Assembly (NCBI RefSeq): GCF_000261685.1
Contig: NZ_AJQE01000306.1
Span: forward strand, 1-35,748
Origin: Bradyrhizobium genomosp. I (2014)
GTDB lineage: Bacteria; Pseudomonadota; Alphaproteobacteria; Rhizobiales; Xanthobacteraceae
Direction of reading: 5' to 3'
DNA length: 35,748 nt
Positions 1 through 7,255 of the stretch are shown piece after piece. The stretch's first letter is position 1, and each line of letters begins with the position of its first letter. The notes beneath the pieces were generated by a model, which was given only the letters and a program-made list of their open reading frames with translations, made no database searches and was not told the DNA's origin. Made by a program: the position numbers and the translations under genes.

Positions 1-260
1 CGCTGCTCCGCGATCAGCTTCAGCCACGCCGCCGAGTGAAACGCGCTCATCAGGAGATACATCGGCACCATTCCGCCGAGCAGAGAGCCGTTCCCGGCGG
101 CGCACAGGATGTCCGCCGGGCCGCCGCCGATCATGGCCGTCAGAACGGCCATGATCGCGAAGGTCGGCGTGGCCGCCAAAGCCAGCCATCGGGCGAGACG
201 GCGCGCCGCCGTCGCGCTATCGCGGCCAGCAGCAGCGGTCGCGCTCAGGGGGCTAGTCAC
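1..260 (-). CDS. small membrane protein, 3' end outside the window
   Basis: The minus strand reads an open frame from a GTG at 260 to the left edge without a stop (about 86 residues seen). After an Ala/Arg-rich N-terminus there are two hydrophobic stretches (one around LALAATPTFAIMAVLTAMI, one around GGMVPMYLLMSAFHSAAW), as in an integral membrane protein. The start lies inside the end of the upstream DUF899 gene: the GTGACTAG string holds both this start and that stop, so the two genes are probably translationally coupled. I do not recognise the family. Reading frame and overlap are seen; the function is unknown. Confidence 0.7.
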   Translation of the reverse strand, partial: MTSPLSATAAAGRDSATAARRLARWLALAATPTFAIMAVLTAMIGGGPADILCAAGNGSLLGGMVPMYLLMSAFHSAAWLKLIAEQ

Positions 261-1047
261 GTCCTTCCGCGGCCTCCTCGCGAAAGGCCTTCTCGCCGGC
301 GTCCGAGATCTCGACCCATTTCCTGTCGGGCGCCGCGCCTTCGGTGTAGCTGTCGTGCCAGTTCCACCATTTGTAGGTCGGCGTCTGCGGATAGCCCTTC
401 GGCGAATCCTCCCACACCTCCTGACGGCCGAGCGGCGTGATGTCGAGATAGTTCCAGGTGCCGCCCATCTGCTCGTCGCCCCGGCTCTTGACGAAATAGG
501 TGCGGAAGATGCGCGCCTCGTCGCGGTAGAACACGTTCGTTCCGTGCCATTCGCCGACGCCGAAATCGGCATCGAAGCTGTCGGTGATGGTGACCCACGG
601 CATGGTCCAGCCCATCCGCTGCTTCAGCCGCGCGATATCCGCCTGCGGCGCGCGCGAGGCGAACACGAGCGTGGTGTCGCGGGCGTTCAGATGCGCGACA
701 TGGGCGACCTGATCGGCCACCATGGAGCAGCCGCGGCAGGCGTGATCGGGCCAGCCGAACACGCCGGGCTCGAAGAAGGCGCGGTAGACGATCAGCTGCC
801 GCCGACCCTGGAACAGGTCGAGGAGACTGAGCTTGCCGCCGGGCCCCTCGAACGCATAGGTATTGGTCACTTCCATCCACGGCATACGCCGGCGCTCGGC
901 GGCCAGGGCGTCGCGGGCACGGGTATGCGCCTTTTCCTTCACGAGCAGTTGCTGGCGGGCTGCCTCCCAGTCCTGCGGCGACACCACCGGCGGTGTTTGC
1001 ATGACAGCCTGTCCGCTATTCCGTTCGTTTTGGGCCAATGTCATCAT
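253..1047 (-). CDS. DUF899 family thioredoxin-like protein
   Basis: About 264 residues. It shows the hallmarks of the DUF899 family, which has a thioredoxin-like fold and no firmly assigned reaction: an N-terminal helix with KEKAHTRARDALAAERRRMPW, the strand LIVYRAFFEPG, a WPDHACRGCSM segment carrying a CxxC pair, and a C-terminal WWNWHDSY. The start at 1047 is chosen because GGAGAG lies a few bases upstream; an in-frame ATG at 1002 is the main alternative and gives a protein beginning MQTPPVVSP. The gene overlaps the following membrane protein gene by 8 bases. It is divergent from the regulator at 1198, with 150 bases between them. Confidence 0.85.
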   Translation of the reverse strand: MMTLAQNERNSGQAVMQTPPVVSPQDWEAARQQLLVKEKAHTRARDALAAERRRMPWMEVTNTYAFEGPGGKLSLLDLFQGRRQLIVYRAFFEPGVFGWPDHACRGCSMVADQVAHVAHLNARDTTLVFASRAPQADIARLKQRMGWTMPWVTITDSFDADFGVGEWHGTNVFYRDEARIFRTYFVKSRGDEQMGGTWNYLDITPLGRQEVWEDSPKGYPQTPTYKWWNWHDSYTEGAAPDRKWVEISDAGEKAFREEAAEGRD

Positions 1048-1168
1048 GACTCTCCAAATCTCTCGCTTGGGCCGCCATTTCGCGTCTCGCTGTGCTCGAT
1101 GCGGAGCCGTTCGCCCCTCACCGCACATTGTCGGCCGTCAACGATTTCTGGCACCTCGCGGTTGCGCG

Positions 1169-1192
1169 GTGGGAGTAACAAGTGTGGCGGGA
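1169..1192 (+). repeat. left copy of an inverted sequence pair flanking the regulator gene
   Basis: The plus strand contains GGGAGTAACAAG, then five bases, then CGGGA, ending six bases before the ATG at 1198. The same arrangement occurs in inverted orientation at 2375-2400, inside the last codons of that gene. It may be an operator, a promoter element or a relic of another gene end; see the findings. Confidence 0.5.
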
Positions 1193-1197
1193 TTTGA

Positions 1198-2418
1198 ATG
1201 GAGTCGCTGATCACGGCCGCCGCACGTGCGCTCGAAGCCGGCGACCCGCTCGGCGCCTTGAATCGCGTCGCGTTGCGCAACGATGCGCCGTCGCTGGCGC
1301 TGCGCGGCATCGCGATGGCGCAGCTCGGCGATCTCGCCAAGGCCAAGACGCTGCTGCGAAGCGCCGCGCGCGCCTTCGGTCCGAGAGAGGCGGTGGCGCG
1401 CGCAAGGTGCCTGGTGGCCGAAGCCGAGATCGCGCTGGTCTCGCGCGATTTGAACTGGCCGGAGAGGACGCTCGCGGCGGCACGCGCGACGCTCGAAAGC
1501 CACGGCGATCTCGCCAATGCCGCCCATGCAGGCCATATCGAGGCGCGCCGTTTCCTTCTGGTCGGGCGCCTTGATGAGGCCGAGCGCACGCTCGCCGAGG
1601 TCCGTCCCACGCCGATCCCGCCGGCATCCCAGGTCGTCCGCGAGCTCGTGGTCGCAGGCATCGCCGTCAGGCGGCTCAGAACGAAAGAGGCGCGCACCGC
1701 ACTCAGCCGCGCGGCTCACGCAGCGCGGCTGGCGAAGATCCCCGCGCTCATGGCCGAGGTCGACGGCGCGAACCTCATACTCGACACACCGGCAGCGCGC
1801 CTGATCGCGCGCGGCAGCGAACATCCGTTGCTGCTCGGGGAGGTCGAAAGACTGGCGACCTCGACGGCGCTCGTCGTGGACACTTTCCACCATGTCCTGC
1901 GCAGGCAGGGCGTCCTCGTGCCGCTCGGAACGCGGCCCGTTCTGTTCGCCCTCGCTCGTCTGCTGGCGCAGGCATGGCCGGCGGATGTCTCGCGAGAGAC
2001 GTTGATATCAGGCGCGTTTCGAGCAAAGCACGCCGACGAGTCGCACCGTGCGCGATTGCGCGTCGAGATCGGACGGCTCCGCACCAAGCTCAAGCCGCTG
2101 GCTGAAATCAGCGCGACGAAGCAGGGCTTTGTGCTGGTGCCGCGGAAGACACGCGACGTCCTCGTGCTGGCGCGGCCCAACGAGGAGAAGCACGCCGCCG
2201 TCCTGGCCCTTCTCGCCGACGGAGAGCCGTGGTCGAGCTCGGCGCTCGCACTCGCGCTTGGGATCAGTCCACGCACGGTGCAGCGCGCCCTCGAGGAGCT
2301 GGCGCGGTCGCATAAGGTGCAGTCATTCGGACACGGGCGGGCACGCCGCTGGATGACGCCACCCGTTCCGGGTTTCCCGACAGGCTTGTTACTCCCCACG
2401 CCGCTCCTGACGACGTAG
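1198..2418 (+). CDS. TPR-like plus winged-helix transcriptional regulator
   Basis: 406 residues. Residues about 1-190 form an Ala/Leu/Arg-rich series of helix pairs like tetratricopeptide repeats. Residues about 215-310 resemble an OmpR/PhoB-type winged helix (PADVSRETLISGAF, then RARLRVEIGRLRTKLKPL, then KQGFVLVPR). Residues about 325-385 form a second winged helix with a clear recognition-helix region (ALALGISPRTVQRALEELARS). This suggests a DNA-binding regulator with a helical sensing or dimerisation part; ligand and targets are unknown. Only a weak ribosome site precedes the start. It is divergent from the DUF899 gene and 26 bases ahead of the beta-propeller gene, so it may control either. 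The closing GFPTGLLLPTPL coincides with the right copy of the inverted pair. Confidence 0.75.
   Translation: MESLITAAARALEAGDPLGALNRVALRNDAPSLALRGIAMAQLGDLAKAKTLLRSAARAFGPREAVARARCLVAEAEIALVSRDLNWPERTLAAARATLESHGDLANAAHAGHIEARRFLLVGRLDEAERTLAEVRPTPIPPASQVVRELVVAGIAVRRLRTKEARTALSRAAHAARLAKIPALMAEVDGANLILDTPAARLIARGSEHPLLLGEVERLATSTALVVDTFHHVLRRQGVLVPLGTRPVLFALARLLAQAWPADVSRETLISGAFRAKHADESHRARLRVEIGRLRTKLKPLAEISATKQGFVLVPRKTRDVLVLARPNEEKHAAVLALLADGEPWSSSALALALGISPRTVQRALEELARSHKVQSFGHGRARRWMTPPVPGFPTGLLLPTPLLTT
2375..2400 (-). repeat. right copy of the inverted sequence pair
   Basis: Read on the minus strand this is GTGGGGAGTAACAAG, five bases, then CGGGA, matching the copy at 1169-1192 with the same spacing. 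It lies within the coding sequence for the last residues (PTGLLLPTP) of the regulator, so it need not be a regulatory site. Confidence 0.5.
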
Positions 2419-2444
2419 GATGCGCGCAGCACAGGATCGAACAC

Positions 2445-3083
2445 ATGAAACGTTCAGCCGCCGAGATCGTCACGGAGTATGGGCCCTTTCCAGGCGTCGA
2501 GGCCGTGCACGGCGTCAGCTATGACGGCAGGCATGTCTGGTTCGCATCCGGCGACAAGTTGAACGCGGTCGATCCGGCCAGCGGAAAGATCGCACGCTCC
2601 ATCGACGTCGCCGCGCATGCGGGAACGGCGTTCGACGGTCGGCACCTGTTCCAGATCGCCGAGGATCGCATCCAGAAGATCGATGCGGCCTCGGGCAAGG
2701 TGCTCAGCACCATTCCGGCGCCCGGCGGCGGCGGCGATTCCGGCCTTGCCTGGGCCGAAGGGTCGCTCTGGGTCGGACAATATCGCGAGCGCAAGATCCA
2801 TCAGGTCGATCCCGAAACGGGAAAGATCCTCCGCACCATCGAGAGCAAGCGCTTCGTGACCGGAGTGACCTGGGTCGACGGCGAGCTCTGGCACGGCACC
2901 TGGGAAGGCGAGGAGAGCGACGTGCGACGAATCGACCCCGATACGGGCAAAGTGATCGAGCAACTCGACCTGCCCGCCGGGACGATCGTGTCAGGGTTGG
3001 AGTCCGACGGCGGCGACCGCTTCTTCTGCGGCGGCGGCGGTAGCGGCAATGTGAGGGCGGTCCGCCGTCCTCGGCGCAGCTAG
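2445..3083 (+). CDS. Vgb/PQQ-like beta-propeller protein
   Basis: 212 residues without a signal peptide. The sequence is a run of beta-propeller blades with repeated units such as LNAVDPASGKI, IQKIDAASGKV, IHQVDPETGKI and VRRIDPDTGKV, each preceded by an aromatic LWVG/VWFA/LWHG strand. That pattern is typical of virginiamycin-lyase-like, YncE-like and glutamine-cyclotransferase-like propellers. With only about four visible blades it is shorter than most catalytic members, so binding or scaffolding is as likely as an enzyme role. AGGA precedes the start by ten bases. It follows the regulator by 26 bases and is probably cotranscribed. Fold assignment is good; function is unknown. Confidence 0.75.
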   Translation: MKRSAAEIVTEYGPFPGVEAVHGVSYDGRHVWFASGDKLNAVDPASGKIARSIDVAAHAGTAFDGRHLFQIAEDRIQKIDAASGKVLSTIPAPGGGGDSGLAWAEGSLWVGQYRERKIHQVDPETGKILRTIESKRFVTGVTWVDGELWHGTWEGEESDVRRIDPDTGKVIEQLDLPAGTIVSGLESDGGDRFFCGGGGSGNVRAVRRPRRS

Positions 3084-3223
3084 CCCCGTCGTGTTGGCCG
3101 AATGCGCGGCAACGACGCGTTAGCAGCCGTTAACCTGTTCGCCGCAATTCCACCCCACCGGTGCGCTCTAGCGGCCTGCTCGCCCGCCTTGTAGAATCCC
3201 GATGGGGCGACCCTGGGGGATTG

Positions 3224-4792
3224 ATGCGACCGACATTGAATCTGAAGGCTATCCTGATCGGCGCGGCGGTGCTCGCGGGGTCGTTCTTCATCAGCCTGAA
3301 GGCGATGGACATCCTGTCGCCGCGCGCAACGAATTCGGCGCCGCCGGTCGCGCAGCTGCCGCCGCTGCCGCCCGTCTCGAAGAGCTCGATCGTGGTCGCG
3401 CCGGTGGCCATCGCGATTTCCGCGATCCGCGAGCAGGCCGAGAAGGCCGCGCCGCGCAATTTCGCCGGGAAGGCCGACAACCCGATCTCGCAGATCCTGG
3501 AGAACGCCGATATCGGCTGGTCCGCCGTGCGCGGGCCGATGGCAGCTGCCGGCGACAAGGACGTGCTGACGATCTCGACGCCGCTCAGCGGCAAGCTGAA
3601 CGTGACCGGCTCGCTGTCGTCGAAAGCCACAGGCGCACTCGGTGACGCGCTCGGCAGCGTGCTCGGCGGCGACGCGGCGAAACGGATCGGCGCGGTCAAC
3701 ATCAAGAACCTGAACGCCAGCGCCGAGATCAAGGGCAACGTGGTCGTCACCTCGCGCCCGAAGCTCGCAGCCGCCTGGCATCTGGAGCCCAATCTCGGCG
3801 CCCAGGTCAATCTCGGCGACACCAATCTCTCGGTCGCCGGCGCCAAGGTCAACGTGCCGGCGCAGGTGAAGCCGCTGATCGACAAGACTGTCGGCGAGCA
3901 GATCAACGCCGTCTCCGAGCGGATCCGCAACGATCCTTCGCTGCGGGAGAACGCCAGGGCGCAATGGACCAAGGCGTGCCGCTCGATTCCGCTGCAGGGC
4001 TCGGGCGCCTCGGCCGCCCTGCCGCCGCTCTGGCTCGAGATGAAGCCGGTGCGCGCGATCGCGGCGCAGCCGCGTGTCGACGCGCAGGCCGTGACGCTGC
4101 TGCTCGGCCTCGAAGCCGAGACACGCGTCACCTCGGCGCCGACCAAGCCGGACTGTCCGTTCCCCGACAGGATCTCGATCGTGCCGCCGACCGGCACCGG
4201 CGTGAATATCGGCGTGCCGATCGACGTGCCCTTCACCGAGATCAACAAGCTGATCGCGGCGCAGATGGTCGGCCGCACCTATCCCGAAGACGGCTCCGGA
4301 CCGGTCGACGTCACGGTCAAGAGCGCCAACGTCGTCCCGTCGGGCGACCGGTTGCTGATCTCGCTGCTGGTGCGCGCCAAGGAGAAGAAGAGCTGGTTCG
4401 GCCTCGGCGCCGAGGCGACCGTGCACATCTGGGGACGGCCGGTGCTCGACCAGGCGCAACAGACGCTGCGGCTCACCGACATCCAGCTCGCGGTGGAATC
4501 CGAGGCGGCGTTCGGCCTGCTGGGCGCCGCCGCGCGCGCCGTCGTGCCGCAGATGCAGCAGGCGCTGCTGCAGAGGGCGACGCTCGATCTGAAGCCGATC
4601 GCGGCCAACGCCCGCGAGAAGATCGCGGCCGCGATCGCCGACTACCAGAAGAGCGAGGACGGCCTCAAGGTCGAGGCCAAGATCGACAGCCTGACCCTCG
4701 CCGACATCGCCTTCGATTCCAAGACCCTGCGCGTGGTCGCGGAAGCCGGCGGCTCGCTGAATGTGTTCGTGACGAAGCTGTCGGGAATGTAG
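3224..4792 (+). CDS. DUF4403 family membrane-anchored protein
   Basis: 522 residues from the ATG at 3224, chosen for the TGGGGGA site just upstream. An N-terminal hydrophobic segment (AILIGAAVLAGSFFISLKA, residues about 8-26) should anchor it to the inner membrane or export it. The rest fits DUF4403, whose members have long beta-rich domains compared with lipid-binding BPI/SMP-like folds: NPISQILENADIGWSAVRG near the start, WHLEPNLGAQVNLGDT in the middle, then PIDVPFTEINKLIAAQMVG and a C-terminal DIQLAVESEAAFGLLGAA. The family has no proven activity; an envelope lipid-handling role is inference. It stands alone, and a short permease relic follows it. Confidence 0.8.
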   Translation: MRPTLNLKAILIGAAVLAGSFFISLKAMDILSPRATNSAPPVAQLPPLPPVSKSSIVVAPVAIAISAIREQAEKAAPRNFAGKADNPISQILENADIGWSAVRGPMAAAGDKDVLTISTPLSGKLNVTGSLSSKATGALGDALGSVLGGDAAKRIGAVNIKNLNASAEIKGNVVVTSRPKLAAAWHLEPNLGAQVNLGDTNLSVAGAKVNVPAQVKPLIDKTVGEQINAVSERIRNDPSLRENARAQWTKACRSIPLQGSGASAALPPLWLEMKPVRAIAAQPRVDAQAVTLLLGLEAETRVTSAPTKPDCPFPDRISIVPPTGTGVNIGVPIDVPFTEINKLIAAQMVGRTYPEDGSGPVDVTVKSANVVPSGDRLLISLLVRAKEKKSWFGLGAEATVHIWGRPVLDQAQQTLRLTDIQLAVESEAAFGLLGAAARAVVPQMQQALLQRATLDLKPIAANAREKIAAAIADYQKSEDGLKVEAKIDSLTLADIAFDSKTLRVVAEAGGSLNVFVTKLSGM

Positions 4793-4870
4793 CGCCCCTA
4801 CATACCGCAGGCTATCGCATTTGAGAGCTTTTCCCTGCGGCCATCCTTCGAGGCGCCCGCTTCAGGCGCG

Positions 4871-5056
4871 CTCGTGCTGTTCATGGCAGGCCCCGAGCAG
4901 CGCACCCTGCCGCGCGAGATGTTCAGCGGCATCCGCGAGAACATCAGCCCGACCATCACGGCCGCGGCGGTGGTCCTGACGACGGTGTCGGTCATCCTTT
5001 TGGCCACCATGGAAGCCCTGCGCCGGCGCAACGAACGGCTCAAGGGCGGTGCATAG
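4871..5056 (+). pseudogene. C-terminal fragment of a PotC/YdcV-type ABC transporter permease
   Basis: About 60 codons encode AGPEQRTLPREMFSGIREN followed by ISPTITAAAVVLTTVSVILLATMEALRRRNERLKGG. This is the very C-terminus (end of the permease domain and the last membrane helix) of spermidine/putrescine-type permeases. The rest of a roughly 260-residue permease is missing: upstream of 4871 the sequence becomes unrelated, with a CATCCTTCGAGGCGCCCGCTT-like stretch resembling Bradyrhizobium intergenic repeats. No ATP-binding or periplasmic partner is nearby. I read it as a deletion relic; expression as a 60-residue peptide from the GTG at 4874 cannot be excluded. Confidence 0.75.
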
Positions 5057-5071
5057 AGACGACGCGACAAC

Positions 5072-5093
5072 GCGCCCGGTGAAAACCGGGCGC
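5072..5093. terminator. bidirectional hairpin terminator
   Basis: A perfect stem GCGCCCGGT / ACCGGGCGC with a GAAA loop lies between the permease relic and the 3' end of the convergent PRC-barrel gene. T-tracts are short, so it may be only moderately efficient. Confidence 0.6.
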
Positions 5094-5122
5094 GCCTCGT
5101 TTAGGTGGTCACGCGAGCGGCA

Positions 5123-5647
5123 TTACTCCGAGTACTTGAACTCCGGCATGTTCTTCAGCTCGTCCTTGGTCGCGTTGAACACGGCGTGGTCCGGATACCA
5201 TTTCGACGCCTTGGAAGACGTGGTCGTGGTCGTGCTGGTCGTGGCAGCGCCCGTCGTCGTGCTGGTCGATGCCGGCCGGTTCGCCGTATTGGCCGCGGTG
5301 TTGGTCGACGCCACGGGCTCGTTGACGAACTTCAGCTTCTCGAATGGGATGGCCACCATGTGCTCGCCCATGCCGAGGAAGCCGCCCACGCCAATCACGG
5401 CGAGCTTGACGGTTCCGCTCTTGTCCATCAGCAGATCGCTGATCGCGCCGATCTTCTCGTTGGCATTGTTATAGACATTCACGCCGTCCATTTTCGACGT
5501 GCGCCACTCGCCTGTGGCCGATGTCGCGACCGTCGGACTGGTCGCGGCGGTCGAGGCCTTGTCGGTGGTCGCAGGCGATTGCGCGAACGCAACGGTTGCG
5601 AGCAGTGCAGTGCCGGCAAGGCCGGCGGCGATCGATTTCATCAGCAT
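5123..5647 (-). CDS. exported PRC-barrel domain protein
   Basis: 174 residues. An N-terminal signal peptide (MLMKSIAAGLAGTALLATVAFA, cleavage likely after AFA) is followed by a Thr/Ala-rich linker. A PRC-barrel domain spans about residues 45-110: EWRTSKMDGVNVYNNANEKI, then ISDLLMDKSG, then VIGVGGFLGMGEHMVAIPF. A low-complexity Thr/Ser stretch and a short WYPDHAVFNATKDELKNMPEF tail follow. Such secreted PRC-barrel proteins are common in Bradyrhizobium; no enzyme activity is known. GGAGAGGA precedes the start at 5647. An EcfG-type promoter upstream points to the general stress response. Confidence 0.85.
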   Translation of the reverse strand: MLMKSIAAGLAGTALLATVAFAQSPATTDKASTAATSPTVATSATGEWRTSKMDGVNVYNNANEKIGAISDLLMDKSGTVKLAVIGVGGFLGMGEHMVAIPFEKLKFVNEPVASTNTAANTANRPASTSTTTGAATTSTTTTTSSKASKWYPDHAVFNATKDELKNMPEFKYSE

Positions 5648-5683
5648 GTTGTCCTCTCCTTCACGAAAAACTCGTGCAGAGAA

Positions 5684-5708
5684 AACGGCGCTGATCACAT
5701 GCAGTTCC
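5684..5708 (-). promoter_or_regulatory. EcfG-type general stress promoter
   Basis: On the minus strand GGAAC is followed by 16 bases and CGTT. This matches the consensus of the alphaproteobacterial stress sigma factor EcfG (GGAAC-N16/17-CGTT). The -10 element lies 37 bases upstream of the PRC-barrel start codon. Confidence 0.7.
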
Positions 5709-5875
5709 TGGCGCGCCGCAATTTCGTCGCGCGATGCGCGCGTGCGAGAACTTCGCAAGGACTGTTCCTGCGTCACTCCGGAACATTTTGCGACGCACGG
5801 TTCCCCGCCGACGATCATGCGCCCTGGGTGAAGCACGATCGCGGCGAAGACCGCGCCGACCCGCATCGCGTTGGG

Positions 5876-6370
5876 TCAGCTCTTGTAGTCGATCAGAAGC
5901 GCGGAAAAATCGGAGCTGCCGGATGAGCTGCCGCTCGCGCGGTAGGACGGCGCCGACGATTGCGATTGCTGCAGCGCCTGGAGGAACTGCTGGAGGATCT
6001 CGGCGATGGTCTGGTCGCTCGAGGTGCTGCTGCTCGTATCCGTCGAGGAGGACGAATCCGAAGAGCTGTCGTCCGGCGGCGGGCCGGGCGGAGGTCCGCC
6101 TGCGCCACCTGGACCACCCGCTCCGCCCGGACCGTTCGCGAAGGCGGACTGAAACACGCCCTTGAGCGCCTCGGCCTGGTCCGAGGTCAGCGTCCCGTTC
6201 GACACCTCGCTCGAGATGAGGTCGTCGATCTTCGACTGCAGGCCCTCCTTGGAGGGACGCGTGCCGCTCGACTGGTCGCTCGCGCGGCTCTGCCGGAGGG
6301 CGGTATCGATGTCGGTCAGCGCCGTCGACAGCGCGGACTGATCCGACGATGAGATCGTGCCGGCCGACAT
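5876..6370 (-). CDS. hypothetical Ser/Gly/Pro-rich protein
   Basis: 164 residues, no clear signal peptide or membrane segment. Residues about 1-85 are polar and helical with a repeated TALTDIDTALRQ / SKIDDLISSEVSNGTLTSDQAEAL pattern. Next come a GGAGGPGGAGGPPPGPP linker and a run of Ser/Asp/Thr (DSSSDSSSSTDTSSSTSSD). The C-terminal part has an amphipathic TIAEILQQFLQALQQSQ helix. The IDDLISSEVSNGTLTSDQAEAL segment recalls calcium-binding EF-hand-like helices, but no complete loop is present. AGGAA directly precedes the ATG. It is divergent from the response regulator with 131 bases between them, so the two-component system may regulate it (inference). Confidence 0.65.
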   Translation of the reverse strand: MSAGTISSSDQSALSTALTDIDTALRQSRASDQSSGTRPSKEGLQSKIDDLISSEVSNGTLTSDQAEALKGVFQSAFANGPGGAGGPGGAGGPPPGPPPDDSSSDSSSSTDTSSSTSSDQTIAEILQQFLQALQQSQSSAPSYRASGSSSGSSDFSALLIDYKS

Positions 6371-6440
6371 TTCCTAACGGCCTTAACGAGACCTTGCCGC
6401 TCCGCGACGGCGCGATTGCCGCCTGTTGCCGGACGCCGGT

Positions 6441-6460
6441 CGGAAACAATCCGAAACAAA
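6441..6460 (+). promoter_or_regulatory. tandem half-sites, possible response-regulator operator
   Basis: CGGAAACAAT is followed immediately by CCGAAACAAA: two near-identical 10-base units in direct repeat, about one helical turn apart. This is the usual architecture of OmpR/PhoB-type binding sites. It lies 42 bases upstream of the response regulator start and 71 bases upstream of the divergent gene, so it could serve autoregulation or control of both. Confidence 0.5.
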
Positions 6461-6501
6461 AATCATCGCCATTTGGCCCGAATCTTGGACAAACAAAGCG
6501 C

Positions 6502-7242
6502 ATGGCCATTCCCAATCCCATCATCCTGGTCGTCGAGGACGATCGCGAAACGCGGACGTTGATTGCGAAATATCTGCGCAGCAACGCCTGTAGCGTCACG
6601 GCCGTGAGCGACGGCCGCGAGATGTCGCGTGCGATGGCCGATCATCGCGTCGACCTCATCATTCTCGATGTCATGCTGCCCGGCGAGGACGGCCTCAGCC
6701 TGTGCCGCAAGGTGCGCGCCGAGGCGCAGACGCCGATCATCATGCTGACCGCGCGCGGCGAGGACGTCGATCGCATCGTCGGCCTCGAGATGGGCGCGGA
6801 CGACTATCTGCCGAAGCCGTTCAACCCGCGCGAGCTGCTCGCCCGCATCAACGCGGTGCTGCGCCGCCAGGCCGCGGCGCATGCGGCGAGCGCGATCGAA
6901 GGCGCGAGCACGCTCGCCTTCGAAGGCTGGCGCATCGATCTGCGCCTGCGCGAATTACGCAATCCCGAAGGCGCGCGCGTCGCGGTGACCAGCGCCGAGT
7001 TCGATCTGCTCAGAACGTTCTGCGAGCGGCCCGGCCGCGTGCTGTCGCGCGACAGCCTGCTCGACCTCACGCAGGGCCGCAACACCGGCTCGTTCGAGCG
7101 CTCCATCGATGTGCTGGTCAGCCGCATCCGCCGCAAGATCGAGCCCAATCCGGCCGATCCCACCCTCATCAAGACGGTGCGCTCCGGCGGCTATTTGTTC
7201 ACGCCGAGGACGGAAGCGGTCGCGACGCCCCTGAGCAGCTGA
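6502..7242 (+). CDS. OmpR-family response regulator
   Basis: 246 residues. The receiver domain (about residues 5-120) has the acidic pair E12-D13-D14, the phospho-acceptor D56 in LIILDVMLPGEDG, T83 in IIMLTARGED and K105 in DDYLPKPFNPRELLAR. The C-terminal winged-helix DNA-binding domain (about 140-240) includes VTSAEFDLLRTFCERPGRVLSRDSLLDL and a closing YLFTP hairpin. It is a complete OmpR/PhoB-type regulator. The ATG at 6502 is chosen because the receiver fold begins there; the ribosome site is weak. The histidine kinase follows after 13 bases, forming an operon. The kinase resembles EnvZ, so osmotic or envelope signals are plausible, but the stimulus is not readable from sequence. Confidence 0.92.
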   Translation: MAIPNPIILVVEDDRETRTLIAKYLRSNACSVTAVSDGREMSRAMADHRVDLIILDVMLPGEDGLSLCRKVRAEAQTPIIMLTARGEDVDRIVGLEMGADDYLPKPFNPRELLARINAVLRRQAAAHAASAIEGASTLAFEGWRIDLRLRELRNPEGARVAVTSAEFDLLRTFCERPGRVLSRDSLLDLTQGRNTGSFERSIDVLVSRIRRKIEPNPADPTLIKTVRSGGYLFTPRTEAVATPLSS

Positions 7243-7255
7243 GCGAGCGTCGAAG

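Noticed and set aside
3080..4459. Long minus-strand frames opposite the DUF4403 gene
   Set aside because: Their translations are Arg/Ala-rich without motifs, while the plus strand has a ribosome site, a membrane anchor and a recognisable family.
5762..5813. GGAAC ... GTTCC sequences considered as a second EcfG promoter
   Set aside because: No CGTT or close variant lies 16-17 bases from either GGAAC on the proper strand.
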